Positions 40,746 through 50,733 of a stretch of 64,000 nt of DNA are shown here, in pieces. Both the position numbers and the translations under genes were made by a program. Origin of the DNA: Orobanche coerulescens (lineage: Eukaryota > Streptophyta > Magnoliopsida > Lamiales > Orobanchaceae); contig CM065802.1 in assembly GCA_033398695.1 (NCBI GenBank), positions 167,085,965 to 167,149,964 on the forward strand, written 5' to 3'. The notes below the pieces were generated by a model, which saw only the letters and a program-made list of their open reading frames with translations, was not told where the DNA came from and ran no database searches. Position 1 is the first letter of the stretch, and the number at the start of each line of letters is the position of its first letter.

Positions 40746-41562
40746 TACGTATTTCAGAGAGGTAATCCCAGATGTTCCGATAGAGTCATTAATTTGATGA
40801 AAGCTGTAAAGTTGCTCAATCAAGGGTGTATTGGTTATTGGTGCTATATGACCAAGACCGAGAAATCATCAGTAATGTTGGCGGATATTCCTGTAGTGAG
40901 AGAATATGCCGATGTTTTCCAGACGAGTTACCTGGTTTGCCTCCACAGAGGGATGTGGAATTCGCGATAGAGTTGGAGCCTGGTACGTCCTCATTATCGA
41001 AGGCACCGTATCGAATGGCCCCGACCGAAATGCAAGAACTGAAGAATTAATTAGAGGATTTGACAGAGAAAAGTTATATCCGACCGAGTGCGTCCCCGTG
41101 GGGAGCACCTGTATTGTTTGTCAAGAAGAAGGATAGTTCATTTCACTTATGTATTGATTATCGAGAGCTGAACCGGGAGACAATCAAGAATAAATATCCC
41201 CTTCCCCGCATCGTTGATCTCTTGGATCAACTTCAGGGAGCTTCAGTATTTTCCAAGATCGATTTAAGATCAGGGTATCATCAGTTGCGGATTCGAGAGT
41301 CGGATATCGCTAGAACGGCGTTTCGAACGCTATGGGCATTACGAGCTTATAGTGATGCCGTTTGGGTTAACTAATGCGCCTGCTGTATTCATGGAGTTGA
41401 TGAACCAAGTTTTCATCGACTTTTCAGACCGGTTCGTGGTCGTTTTCATCGACGACATTTTGATTTATTCTCATGACCTAGAGGAATACGAGCTTCACCT
41501 TCATCAGATTCTCGATGTGTTGAGACGAGAGCACCTTTATGGAAAAATTTTACAAATGTGAA
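40746..41562 (+). pseudogene. pol: Element C reverse transcriptase region of Pol
   Basis: Three overlapping frames are needed. One has '[25 protein letters not shown]'. The next (to 41050) has '[44 protein letters not shown]' ending in a TAA. The next (41060-41374) has '[64 protein letters not shown]', then after a one-base shift '[41 protein letters not shown]' (active-site DD intact). It ends at a TGA near 41561 beside 'KCEFMDVRG'. Confidence 0.87.
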
Positions 41563-42470
41563 TTTATGGATGTCCGAGGTGACATTTCTCAGACATGTAA
41601 TTTCATCAGACGGAGTACGCGTCGATCCTCAGAAGATGGAGGCTATCCGAGATTGGCAACCTCTGAAGAATGTTAAGGAAATACGAAGCTTCCTCGGATT
41701 AGCTGGCTATTATTAGCCATTTGTGGAAGGATTTTCTAAAATCACTCAACCTATGACGATCCTTTTGCGAAAGGATAAGAAATACACGTGGTGTGATGTG
41801 TGTCAGCGGAGTTGAGGATCTCAAGAGTCTTTTAATTTCAGCGCCTGTCCTTTCTTTACCATAAGGGACGGAATGATTCGTGGTTTATAGTGACGCGTCC
41901 GGACAAGGTCTCGGATACTGCAGAATGGGAAAGTGATTGCCTATGCTTCACGGCAACTGAGATCTTATGAGGTCAACTATCTAACCCATGACCTGGAGCT
42001 AGCGGCCGTGGTTTTCACGTTGAAGATTTGGCGTCATTATCTTTATGGCGTCTCCTGTCAAATTTTCACCGGTCATAAGAGGTTTAAGTATATATTTACT
42101 CAAAATGAGTTAAATATGCGTCAGAGACGATGGCTAGAACTGATCAAGGACTATGATATCGAGATTCAGTATCATCCGGGTAAGGCGATTGTTGTCGCCG
42201 ATGCCTTGAGCCATAAGTCCGTTCAGGAGCAGATGCTTGCTCGTTTAACAGTTCAGAAGGAACTTCAGCAGGAATTTCTGAGACCCGAGATCGAGGTCTG
42301 GTTACAGCGAGTACAAGGGCAACTTTGTACGTTAAAGATTTTATCGCCACTCGAGGAGGCGATCAGAGTGAATAAGGGTTCAGACCCATTTTGTTGTGTA
42401 TCCGAGAGGATGTGGCTCAGGGGAAAGCCCCTGGATTTTTGGTCCACGAGGATGGACTTGTTCGATTTAA
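41563..42470 (+). pseudogene. pol: Element C RNase H and integrase zinc-finger start
   Basis: Relics 'VISSDGVRVDPQKMEAIRDWQPLKNVKEIRSFLGLAGYY' are followed by '[17 protein letters not shown]' and a frame from 41933: '[96 protein letters not shown]'. The RNase H Asp of the usual TDHK is Gly here (TGHK), which should abolish activity. The frame continues to about 42505 into the decayed integrase N-terminal linker. Confidence 0.85.
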
Positions 42471-43780
42471 GAATCTTTTATGCTTATTGGCTAATGACGA
42501 GTTGAAAGAACTCGATTTTGAGAAAAACTCATGCGGCCCCTTATTCTATTCATCTGGGGTCTAGCAAGATGTATAAGGACATGAAGCAAAATTACTGGTG
42601 GATTAATATGAAGCGATAAGTCGCACAATTTGTTTCGAGATGTTTAACCTATCAGCAAGTTAAGATAGAACATCAGCGACCGGCGGGTATGCTGAAACCG
42701 CTCCGTATTCCAGAGTGGAAGTGGGAGGATATTTCAATAGACTTCATCACGAGTTTGCCGATGAGTCGCCGCGGCATGAATACAATTTGGGTAATAGTGG
42801 ATCGTCTAACTAAGTCAGCTTATTTTCTTGAGATTAAGAATACGTGGGGTCCCGAGAGACTTGCCCAGTTGTTCATCAAAGAAATAGTGAGACTGCACGG
42901 TACTCCTAAGAGTATCGTTTCTGATCGTGACGGGCGATTCGTGTCACATTTTTGGAAATCAGTTCATCGTGCTATGGGAACTCAGCTTAATCTCAGCACA
43001 ACTTTTCACCCTCAGTCCGACGGACAATCAAAGAGAACTATTCAGACATTGGAGGACATGTTGAGAGCATGTGTTCTCGATTGGAAAGACGATTGGGAAG
43101 CCCAACTACAGTTGATCGAGTTCACGTATAATAATAGTTGGCATGCTTCGATTAATATGGCACCCTACGAGGCCTTGTACGGTCATCGTTGCCGATCTCC
43201 TTTGTGTTGGGATGACTTATCAGAATCAATCGGCACCGAGCCCGATATGCTTATAGCCGCCCGTGAGAAGGTAACTTTGATCAGGAGTCTTTTGTTGACC
43301 ACTCAGAGTCGACAGAAATCATATGCAGATAATCGTCGTCGACCATTAAAGTTCGAGTCAGGTGACCACGTTTTGGTCAAGGTATCCCCGAGTCGAGGTG
43401 TTTTTCGTTTCGGGGAGCGAGGAAAGCTAAGTCCGAGATTCAATGGACCATTTGAAATTTTGAATCGAATCGGCGATCTGGCTTATAGATTGGCCTTACC
43501 TCCAGCATTGAGCCGAATTCATAACGTGTTTCATGTCTCTCAAATTGCGGAAGTGTTTTGCCGACCCTAGTCACATACTTCAGTTTGATGGAATCGAGAT
43601 AGCGGATGATCATACGTATGAGGAGTGTCCCGTACAAATCTTGGAGCGGCGAATCAAACAGTTGAGGAACAAGACGATTCCTTTCGTTAAAAGTTAGTGT
43701 TGAGACACGGAGTCGAAGAGGCTACTTGGAAAATTGAGGATAGTATGCGGGAGAGTTATCCCGATTTGTTTCACCCTTAG
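42471..43780 (+). pseudogene. pol: Element C integrase, catalytic Glu replaced by Lys
   Basis: The zinc-binding N-terminus (42510-42660) has stops. A long frame at 42689-43570 carries the core and C-terminus: 'KWEDISIDFITSLPMSRRG' (Asp 1), 'IVSDRDGRFVSHFW' (Asp 2), then 'SDGQSKRTIQTLEDML', in which the catalytic Glu of SERTIQ is Lys (codon AAG, 43031-43033). The GPF motif 'LSPRFNGPFEILNRIG' follows. After a frameshift near 43550 come 'HILQFDGIEIADD' and a degraded 'GVEEATWKIEDSMRESYPDLFHP', stop TAG 43778-43780. The Glu-to-Lys change is a single G-to-A. Confidence 0.88.
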
Positions 43781-44197
43781 TTTCGAGGACGAAACTTTTT
43801 TTAAGGGGGGAGTATGTAATACCTGATTGTAAATTCATTCATTTTCATTCAGTAATTGTCACTCGGTGGATTTTCACTCATTAATAATCATTCATCATCC
43901 ATGTTCATTTATTCGTGTTCATCGTTTAGACTAATGTTGAGTCATGTATCGATATCGTTCATTTTTTCAACCTTGCTTGAGAATCGAGACAAGAATATTA
44001 TCTTGATCGTTATAATTACTTCATTAATCGATGTTAATATTGGAGTTCATGCCATTTCAAATTTCCTTCTTGTTCGAATCATGATATTTGGGTACATTTG
44101 CGGTTCTTGTGTATCTCTTTGAGTTTTCCTGGCCAGATATTGCTTATCCCTACTTGTTTTAAGTTTCGGGACGAAACTTCTTTTAAGGAGGGTAGTA
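43779..44197 (+). promoter_or_regulatory. Two successive hairpin/polypurine modules of element C
   Basis: The first module, AGTTTCGAGGACGAAACT (43779-43796), is followed by 'ttaaggggggagta' and an LTR-like start tgtaatacctga at 43815. After ~345 bp a second, AAGTTTCGGGACGAAACTT (44161-44179), is followed by 'cttttaaggagggtagta' and the real 3' LTR start at 44198. The segment 'tgtatctctttgagttttcc...' before the second module is shared with F at 61810-61860. It looks like a relic of an LTR start plus a second 3' end. Confidence 0.75.
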
Positions 44198-44705
44198 TGT
44201 AATATCCGCAATTTTGATTTCCGGTAATTTTTTTCTGGCGGAAGTCCATCTTAGTGACTCTATTATGACCGTTTTGTCATTTCGATAATGATTAATTCTA
44301 CACTTTTTGTCATCCGAGTTCGTCTCGGTGTTGTTCTGTTGAGTTCCGTGTTCTTAAGCGACTTTTCCACGTATGAGTTCAACTTTGTAAAATCACCATT
44401 AATTCTTTGAAACTCCAAAAATTCTGTATATTTTCAATATTATAGATCATCAAGTTAGCTTTCTAATGGTTCAAACGGTGAGTCAATCGGAGTCCGAACG
44501 AAGGAGTTATGGTCGAAGAAGCTAAGACTGCACCGTGTACCTTTTGATGCTGGAGCGGGCTGTACCGCGGGCCGCGGCCCCTTCTGGCTGGGCCGCGGCA
44601 CTAAGCTGTTTTGCTGGGCATTTTTGGCCCTGTGCCGCGGCAAACCCATCCCGTGCCGCGGCACACAGTACAGATTTTTGTATTTCTGCGTTTGTTGTGA
44701 AGAAC
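44198..44705 (+). repeat. Element C 3' LTR, left part only
   Basis: Matches 37132-37616, with the fuller GTGCCGCGGCAC cluster, and stops at 'tgtgaagaac' where sequence X begins. Confidence 0.85.
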
Positions 44706-45076
44706 TGTTAGGGTTGTATACGTCAAAGCATACTTTATGCTTGTATTACCTAATTTCCCGGTCTTTATCTATGAGAATATTTAATTAATTTATCACATGT
44801 TTTGCATATTTATTCACGCTATGGTTATGAAAATGCAGTCTAAATTACTTTATATTGTAGATAATATGGTGTGTCGTGTCACACAGAAGATCACATTATC
44901 GGTTCCTTATATAGTAATATTTAGTTCACAACCTATATAACATTAGACAGTTATGTGAGAGGTTGTAGTATATGCTTGAGATTGGTTGGTCTTAACCATT
45001 AACATATATTAGCGTATTCGTTATACGTTGAACAGGATCGAGGGGAGATAGATTCTCCTGTACTGACTATAAGAAG
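44706..45076 (+). mobile_element. Unidentified insertion X (LTR-like start), interrupted by E
   Basis: It begins TGTTAGGGTTGTATACG at the point where C's LTR breaks and has no similarity to C, E or F. The TG start and AT-rich body suggest the left part of a copia-type LTR. Element E enters at 45077; the right part is beyond the window. No coding content; family not recognised. Confidence 0.5.
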
Positions 45077-45231
45077 TGTAATATCCGGATTTATTACTGT
45101 GTATTTCATCTGTATTCGAACCCTATATTATTCGGATTTGTGGTATTGATAATTGGAGTATGATATTTCTTGCATTGGTATCTTTGTACATAAGTATAAC
45201 AATATGCAAAATTTCTAATGCAAACTCGTGA

Positions 45232-45454
45232 TAGCGCACACTAAGAATGTAGCTTAATGCGCGCTATCGGCTACTACTAGCGCACGCTACGTATGTAGGA
45301 GTTGCGTGCGCTAGGCACTCAATTATTGAGCTGGGCAGCTAGCACATGCGCCAGCCGGGACATGGGTCCGGATAAGATTCCCGCGGATGAACCTGGACAT
45401 TTTTGGAGTCAACGCTTATTAGCGTGCGCTAAGTATGTATGGTAGCGTGCGCTA
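45232..45454 (+). repeat. Near-palindrome array 1 in E LTR
   Basis: Six or so divergent copies (tagcgcacacta, taatgcgcgcta, tagcgcacgcta, ttgcgtgcgcta, tagcgtgcgcta twice) end about 20 bp before the TATA-like box. Confidence 0.8.
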
Positions 45455-46304
45455 ATTAGCTAAAGTGCAGAATGTTATAAATGAGACAATAATCCGTTTT
45501 GGCTTACATTTCCTTCGTTTATTCTTCAGCCTTGAGAGACGAGAGAGCAATAATTATTCTCCTAACACACTTAGAACACATCTACGTGATCCTTGAATAT
45601 TGGATATTACTTGTGAGTAATCATTGAAGAGAAGTAACACCTTGGAGTGGCATATAACCAACCGGAGTCGGATTCTACCTTGTGGTTCAGTAATTTCATC
45701 ATATTAAGGTATGTTCAAACTATCTCCAACCTTAGATTTGGATTCTAAGGAATTAAATGATCATGCTAACGAGATATTGAATTTCATTAGTGAATTATTT
45801 AACAAACATCATGTTTAGAAGATGGGAATGTCTATGCTTATGATATTATCGTTGGAACCTTGTAGTTGGAATCCTAATACTTCAAATGATGAGAGAAACA
45901 TTCTGAAGTTGGCTATCCGTATGATTTATGTTATCTTAGTGATCATAAATTGGAGGTGGTATTATTTTCGGTTATAAGGACTTAAGGGAAGAATCATCTT
46001 AGGAAATATTCTTTCATATAAGTTGGAATTGTTAATTCACCTCAAGATGAAGTCCGGATGTGTATAATGATAGTAGAACCTAATGCACCAACCGGAGATC
46101 ACCAAACTTCGCATGAGAATTGTAATCAAGATGGATTATGGTGTTGTGATGATCATACGTATACTTGTATCTCGAAGTTGTTATCATTCATAAGTTTATG
46201 AACATAACATGTATTCGGATAACAAACATTAATCACTGGGGAATTCGCTTACTTCATCACCATTTATACAATCTGCTACCCTTTAATGAACTGCCATGCA
46301 CGCT

Positions 46305-46519
46305 TAGCGTGCGCTAAGCTACGTGAAATAACGTGCGCTATCGAGTATGTTTTGCGTACGCCACGTTTGGAACTTAGCGTGCGTTAAGTCATCGGGCGAG
46401 TCAGTCGACTGATCAGTGAGGCACTGACCGTGCATGGTTAGCGTACGCTAGGCTGTGTGTACTGCATGCGCTAACGAGTAGCATTAATGTACGCTACATA
46501 GGATGCGTAGCGTGCGTTA
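46305..46519 (+). repeat. Near-palindrome array 2 in E LTR
   Basis: About seven copies (tagcgtgcgcta, taacgtgcgcta, tagcgtgcgtta, tagcgtacgcta, taatgtacgcta). Unlike other elements this cluster lies ~820 bp after the TATA-like box, in transcribed LTR or near a second promoter. Confidence 0.78.
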
Positions 46520-47435
46520 AGCGATCCAGACAGATTGCATTTTAAGGACTTCCTACCGTAATTTTGGATTGTTAGACATTCGTACAACATGAGATGAATT
46601 CTATATTATTTCTTTTGTTAAGGTTCGAGCTTAGCAACGTGATTGATCGAAGGGGACGACCTTCGAGTATTTTGATATTCGTGGAAGTTTTATTCTTGTC
46701 AACGAACCGAGGCAAGTACTCTAATTAGAATTGTGTATATTATGACAGTTATGATGTGATTGTATTGTGTAAATGTGTTGTGATTATATGTCCACAATGC
46801 GTTGATCCGATGGGAATCATCATGGGAATCTATAGCTGTGTGCGCTGGGTCGTTGGACAGGTAATTCCACCATGTGTTGGTCCGACGGAATCATCATGGG
46901 AATCTATAGCTGTGTGCGCTGGATCGTTGGAATACCATTAGTATGTTGAAACTGTTATGATATGATATGTGTTGTTGATATTTCTCATTGGAGAAACTTG
47001 TTATGATATAATTGTTGATTATATCATTGTTGTATGATTATTGTACTTGTACTAGCATCGTTGTGCTAACCCCTTCGGGGGTGAACATTTATGTTCAGGA
47101 TCCAGGAGAGAGGGGAAACAACCACTGGAATTGCATGACGACGAGGGTGCAGAGTGATGTTCCGGCCGGGTTTATTGTCTGTTGTTTGTTGGTTATTTCA
47201 ATAAGTACTCGAATACGTCGTCAGTTTATGATGTTTGGATTTTTGGTGATGTATTAATAACCCTTCATTGGATATTTGTATTCTCGGTATTGAACCAGAC
47301 TATTGTATTTTATTTCAGTGCTTTCATAAGTTGGTATCTGTTATTGTCATTTCATTTCTTCACCCTTGTAAATTCTTATGTAAAGGATTTACGGTGCTGT
47401 AATATTCCTGAATATATCGGGGGTGTTACAGAATA

Positions 47436-47447
47436 TGGTATCGATGA
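47436..47447 (+). other. Degenerate primer-binding site of element E
   Basis: TGGTATCGATGA in the tRNA-Met site position; the last four bases are changed, so priming would be weak. Confidence 0.65.
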
Positions 47448-47665
47448 TAAGATTATGGATATCTTGGCCATTGTGTTAAAATAGGGGTCATTTACGTCTT
47501 TTGAGGTAACCGGCCGTGAATGACATCACTGTACTGCCTACGTCTTCATGCGAACGGTGGTTATAAGTTCCTAAACTCTATCTCGTTCTTTACATGTTGT
47601 ATCTCTTTATACTTGAACATTAGAGCGATGTTGTTTCCTGTATATTGAGTATTTATGCTTACAGT

Positions 47666-47872
47666 ATGTTGGGAGGCGGACGTGGACGTGGTCGCGGTCG
47701 TGGACGCGGACGAAGGAATGCTGAAAGGGAAGCGTCGCCTTCTAATCAGGCCAGTCATAGCTCAGGCGAGCCGCAATGATCCATCAATAACGAACTGGAA
47801 CCTACTGTACCAAGAATCCTTCATCAAGTGGTGAACCAGATGACTCAGTTCGCTCAGGTCGTGGACCGAATG
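47666..47872 (+). pseudogene. gag: Element E Gag N-terminus, interrupted by F
   Basis: ATG at 47666 opens MLGGGRGRGRGRGRGRRN, the RG-rich basic N-terminus of Gag in this group. A TGA about 37 codons in interrupts the frame, which then continues without shift as 'SINNELEPTVPRILHQVVNQMTQFAQVVDRM', aligning with 'VMQQMVNQMAAIAQVVQ' of A. The frame ends where F's LTR starts at 47873. Confidence 0.85.
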
Positions 47873-48697
47873 TGTAATATCCGCAATTTCGGATTTCCGG
47901 TAATTTTCTTTTTTTTCGGCGGTGGTCCGGATTGACGACTCGCTTGGGACCGTCTCGTCATTCTGAGAATGATTAATTCTGCACTTTTTGTCATCCGAGT
48001 TCGTTTCGGTGTTGTTTTCTTGAGTTCCGTGCTTTTTGGCGACTTTTCCGCACTTGAGTTCGATTCTTGCGAATCTCGTTCGAAATTACTGTTTCGAGTT
48101 TTCCGTAAGTCCATTTAACTTTGTTAGACGTGTTGTAAACTTCGGTTTGGTTATTCGATCACGTATCGTGATTTTCGGACGTTTTGGGCCATTTTCGTAA
48201 TTTCCCAAAGTTTGGGGTAATTACCTTCCGTTGTCGAATTTCGAGCCTTCGGGTGGTCGAAACCGTGTGTTCTATTAGCTCTTAGATTCGTCTTTGCGAG
48301 TACTTCGTAACCGTATCTTCGGTTTGTATTCAGGTTCGGGTTTCGGGGTCGTTCGGATCGTCGTTGTGATTCTTCATTTTGTGCCTGGAGGCTGCTGGCC
48401 TGACCTGGGCGAAACGGCCCTGAAAACGGCGTTGCCGAGCGCCGTGTCCTGCGATGGGTCGGCCAGGACCGGAAGCCTACCGAGACACGGCCGAGACACC
48501 CGGTGCTGGTGTGGGCCGTTTGCTGCGCCGTGTCCGATAGCAGTATAAATATGGCAGAGCAGTCGGGTTTCACTCATTTTTTCTCACTCGTTTTCTTCCA
48601 TTCCGCGGCTGGAGCTTGATCAATCATGGAGGCATGTTTTTATACAATAAATCGATAAAGTTTTGAAGTTCATATCATCAATAATCCGTCCTATAAC
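47873..48697 (+). repeat. Element F 5' LTR, left fragment
   Basis: Begins tgtaatatccgcaatttcgg and matches 61900-62723. It has a GC-rich block (48390-48540) with inverted and direct copies of GCCGTGTC/GACACGGC, then TATAAATA at 48544-48551, and ends at D's target duplication ataac (48693-48697). Minus-strand open frames here (48151-48573 and the copy at 62177-62653) recur only because the LTR is repeated. Confidence 0.88.
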
Positions 48698-49228
48698 TGT
48701 AACACCCCCAAGTTATTCAGGGAATATTACAGCGCCGTAAGCCCCGCCGTGAGGCCCACAAGGCTAAACATACACAGAACTATAAACTTTGACCGAGGAG
48801 GTCTACATACAATGGAATTAAGAACAATACAAAGGTATTCAAAACATAACCAATGTATTCACCACATCACAACTCAAATCAATACTTCGGCAAACACAGA
48901 CCGGAACATCAATGAAAGGAAAAACGATACTCGAATATTCAAAAGTCAATCCAGTACAACAACACTGAACGGGAAACTCCAAACATAACTGGAAGAAAGA
49001 CACAGTATCACACTTGCCCACCATCTTCGTGCCGACCCGATACCTGCCTGTCCGCCCTCCTGGAACCTGAAATACATAAAACGTATTTCCCCATAAAGGG
49101 GTTAGCCGTCGAATAGCTAGTGCAAGTATATCAATATGAAACACAATACTCCTCGACAATAAAGTAAATGTAATCCGTCAATTCATCAATTTAAGACTAG
49201 TATTCGGAATAACTAAAATCTCATAAGA

Positions 49229-49422
49229 CGTATGTGAATGCCGTAGAAACGGTTCGTTCACCTCATACGCCGTTACGTATGTGAATGCCGTAAAAGCGGT
49301 TCGTTCACCTCATACGCCGATACATGTAGGAATGCCGTCAAAGCGGTTCGTTCATTACATGCCAACAATATATCTATGAATGCCGTAAAACGGTTCGTTC
49401 ATGATATGCCATCAATATTTCT
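49229..49422 (-). repeat. Four-copy ~48-bp tandem repeat in D LTR
   Basis: Units share 'gaatgccgt' and 'cggttcgttca' and start near 49229, 49275, 49322 and 49371. The same array is at about 56105-56290 in the 5' LTR, where some units have lost one base in 'aaagcgg'. It lies in the transcribed half of the LTR. Confidence 0.85.
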
Positions 49423-50022
49423 TACTTTCAAAGTCGAACGTACAATCATAGATGTATACTTGCCTTTGAGACATCGACAATTCGAATGGAAAAAGGTATG
49501 AGTTCGGTAGCTCCAAGAACGCGCTTCCGGCACCTAAACGATTCGTAAGGAATATGATAATTAATTATCCATATTCAAATTACACGAAGAAACCCCCAAA
49601 ACCCGTCTACGATTCATAAAGATTTACGGATAATCAACTAGAGGTTGGAAAATCGTCCAAAATCTCACAAGTCCGAAAACGGCACAATCCAAACCGTAAA
49701 ATCGTAGGAAGAGCATGCATACGGTATAGATACATCATAATCTCAAAGTTCTCAAGCTTCAAAGCGGTTAAATCGGACGAATCTACGAAAAACCCCAAAA
49801 TTTCCAAAAGGTAGGGTTCTAAGGATTTTTACCTTGATTCGGACGTTAGGAGGAACTAGATGTTGAGAAATCCTTGTTCTCAAACCCAATATATTGTTGT
49901 TAGAAGGAAAATCGCCTAATCGCTTAAGATCGCCTCTCCCGAGTGATTCCGTCGAAAAGGAGTGAAGAAGGTGAGAAATGACGAAAATAAAGTCAACTGT
50001 CATATTTATATCTGTCTGGGTC

Positions 50023-50530
50023 TAGCGCACGCTACGCCTCCTTCATTAGCGTGCGCTAGCGAAGTCACCGGATAGTCCAGTGGCTTCTGTCGGTCCCGTT
50101 AGCGTGCGCTAATCATCTTTCCCTAGCGTGCGCTAGCCCAAAATATGGCATCCAAGATCTGGAGTCGAACTTACCGACTCGCCTGCTCAATACTTAACGT
50201 GCGCTACCGCCAATGTTTAGCGTGCGTTATGCTATAGCTTTAGCGTGCGCTAGCCAAGCCTAGCGACGCTATCCGATAGTCCGAAAACACGCAACTTCAT
50301 CGCCTCTGGCGGCCCGGTAGCGTGCGCTACGGACGGATGTTAGCGTGCGCTACTATACATGGATAGCGCGCGCTAACAAACTCCTAGCGTGCGTTAATCC
50401 GCCAGTCCAGAGAGCAGTCCGAATACTGGTTCTGACCTGACTGATACTCTTAGCGTGCGCTACGGCTCAGAGCTAGCGTGCGCTAATCAAGCAGAATTAG
50501 CGTGCGTTAGCCTAGGCCTAGCGTACGCTA
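50023..50530 (-). repeat. TAGCGTGCGCTA array (D 3' LTR)
   Basis: About 16 copies of tagcgtgcgcta/tagcgcacgcta and variants in 508 bp, on the minus strand immediately upstream of the TATA box. Spacers include CCAGTGGCTTCTG- and CCAG...CTGG-type words as in A and B. The collinear array in the 5' LTR is 56900-57402. Confidence 0.92.
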
Positions 50531-50695
50531 ATTCTCTAGCACAGAACATTCCCGCAAGGTCTAAACGACATGATCAAGAACCAAACGAGATACGAAACTC
50601 AATAACAATATCAACCACATCTCCAAGCATTTACAGAGCGACAAAAATAAGGAGGATGACAGAGTCAAACAGTCAATAAAAGTACGGGTATTATA

Positions 50696-50733
50696 TTCTC
50701 CCCCTCTAAAAAGAAGTTTCGTCCCGAAACTTA
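50696..50733 (-). promoter_or_regulatory. Stop-codon hairpin and polypurine tract of element D
   Basis: Minus-strand AAGTTTCGGGACGAAACTT (50714-50732) overlaps the pol stop codon (50731-50733) and is followed by 'cttttTagagggggagaa', the plus-strand primer tract, up to the LTR. Confidence 0.85.

Larger units (their letters stand above)
37132..44705 (+). mobile_element. Ty3/gypsy element C (chromovirus), 3' LTR interrupted
   Basis: The 5' LTR 37132-39204 starts tgtaatatccgc and ends ggggtgtaca (a mutated gtgttaca). There is a tRNA-Met primer site, gag, complete but decayed pol, two successive hairpin/polypurine modules, and a 3' LTR from 44198 that matches 37132-37616 until fragment X interrupts it at 44706. 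The left flank is copia G; the right flank lies outside the window. The gag has a large deletion and key catalytic residues are changed, so the copy is dead. Confidence 0.88.
45077..47430 (+). repeat. Element E 5' LTR
   Basis: tgtaatatccgg...gggggtgttaca, 2,354 bp. It carries near-palindromes at 45232-45454, a TATA-like ttataaatga at 45475-45484, a second array at 46305-46519, a duplicated ~85-bp unit with 'aatcatcatgggaatctata' (46812 and 46886), and the two-stem motif at 47052-47080. Confidence 0.9.
45077..47872 (+). mobile_element. Ty3/gypsy element E, 5' part, interrupted by F
   Basis: It has an LTR (45077-47430), a mutated primer site and the start of gag, in which F is inserted at 47873. 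The remainder lies beyond the right edge. It is related to A, B and D by its near-palindrome arrays, two-stem motif, LTR ends and RG-rich Gag start. Confidence 0.88.
48698..50695 (-). repeat. Element D 3' LTR
   Basis: On the plus strand it runs tgtaacaccccc to gggtattata (tattaca in the other LTR). Contents in plus order: the preterminal block, the two-stem motif (49090-49120), four ~48-bp repeats with 'aatgccgt.aaa.cggttcgttca' (about 49229-49415), the TATA box (minus strand, 50001-50010), and the near-palindrome array (50023-50530). Confidence 0.94.

Noticed and set aside
43815..44160. A complete small LTR in front of element C's 3' LTR
   Set aside because: It starts like an LTR but has no matching LTR end (gtgttaca) and no target duplication; treated as a relic module.
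48151..48573. 140-codon minus-strand frame, similar to 62177-62653
   Set aside because: It is antisense to the LTR of element F; similarity between the two is LTR identity, and length differs between copies.
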